Origin: an uncultured Ruminococcus sp.
GTDB taxonomy: Bacteria > Bacillota > Clostridia > Lachnospirales > Lachnospiraceae
Direction of reading: 5' to 3'
DNA: 21,354 nucleotides
NCBI GenBank assembly: GCA_900555215.1
Contig: USKR01000002.1
Span: 1 to 21,354, forward strand
The notes beneath the pieces are model-generated. The model did not search any database. It saw only the letters and a program-made list of their open reading frames with translations, and had not been told where the DNA came from. Position 1 is the stretch's first letter. Each line of letters starts with the position of its first letter. The position numbers and the translations under genes are program-made. Below, piece after piece: positions 21,316 to 21,354 of this stretch.

Positions 21316-21354
21316 ATCAAAGCTGTCGCTTGAAAAGAACGACAGGAACCTTGA

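Noticed and set aside
1..21354. CRISPR array, insertion sequence, prophage or defence island
   Set aside because: No regularly spaced repeats, transposase, integrase or terminal repeats were seen; gene content is core metabolism and sporulation.

Overview
This window is ordinary-looking chromosome from a spore-forming, anaerobic Firmicute. The best fit is a Lachnospiraceae member (Clostridium cluster XIVa, Dorea / C. scindens-like); that placement is inferred from protein flavour and gene content, not from a marker gene. Supporting content: sporulation genes (spoIID, spoIIQ, cwlD), rubrerythrins with PerR for anaerobic peroxide defence, MecA, strong AGGAGG ribosome sites, and a two-subunit class I fumarase. 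I see no phage, transposon, CRISPR array or defence island.

Layout. (1) 1-4321: the 3' end of ileS (eukaryote-like type), then glgP and an unrecognised four-helix membrane protein, ending at a terminator. (2) 4322-6265: spoIID and spoIIQ, the engulfment pair, each with a candidate sporulation promoter. (3) 6400-7630: a small GIY-YIG protein and a ROK-family sugar kinase that lacks the usual zinc motif. (4) 7726-9468, minus strand: perR, a reverse rubrerythrin and a classical rubrerythrin, driven by one strong promoter with a candidate PerR operator. (5) 9626-10930: a secreted SH3-SH3-NlpC/P60 wall hydrolase with a strong promoter and a WalR-type direct repeat. (6) 10931-12785: AT-rich spacers holding a cluster of perfect DnaA boxes, a DUF1858 redox protein, mecA on the minus strand, and the leader of an unknown 79-aa gene. 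(7) 12786-15887: the unknown gene, a membrane-anchored GH18 protein, and cwlD. (8) 15981-20836: a tightly packed operon of sua5/pseudo-phosphatase fusion, upp, comEB, fumA, fumB and plsC. (9) 20885-21354: tRNA-Ser(GCU) with its own promoter and terminator, then two tandem strong promoters of the type that precede rRNA operons; the window ends before any 16S sequence.

Most notable observations. The Sua5 protein carries a C-terminal low-molecular-weight tyrosine/arginine phosphatase domain whose catalytic cysteine is a serine, so it looks like a natural pseudophosphatase joined to a tRNA t6A enzyme. Before both spoIID and cwlD, the upstream gene's terminator hairpin contains the next gene's ribosome site in its 3' arm, and a sigma-E-like -10 element lies in the 5' arm or loop. 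A transcript started there would skip the 5' arm and leave the ribosome site free, whereas a read-through transcript would be terminated or masked. Other points are a fully degenerate M23 domain in SpoIIQ, three exact DnaA boxes far from any dnaA gene, and a shared TTACTGTAA palindrome at the start points of the divergent perR and NlpC/P60 promoters.
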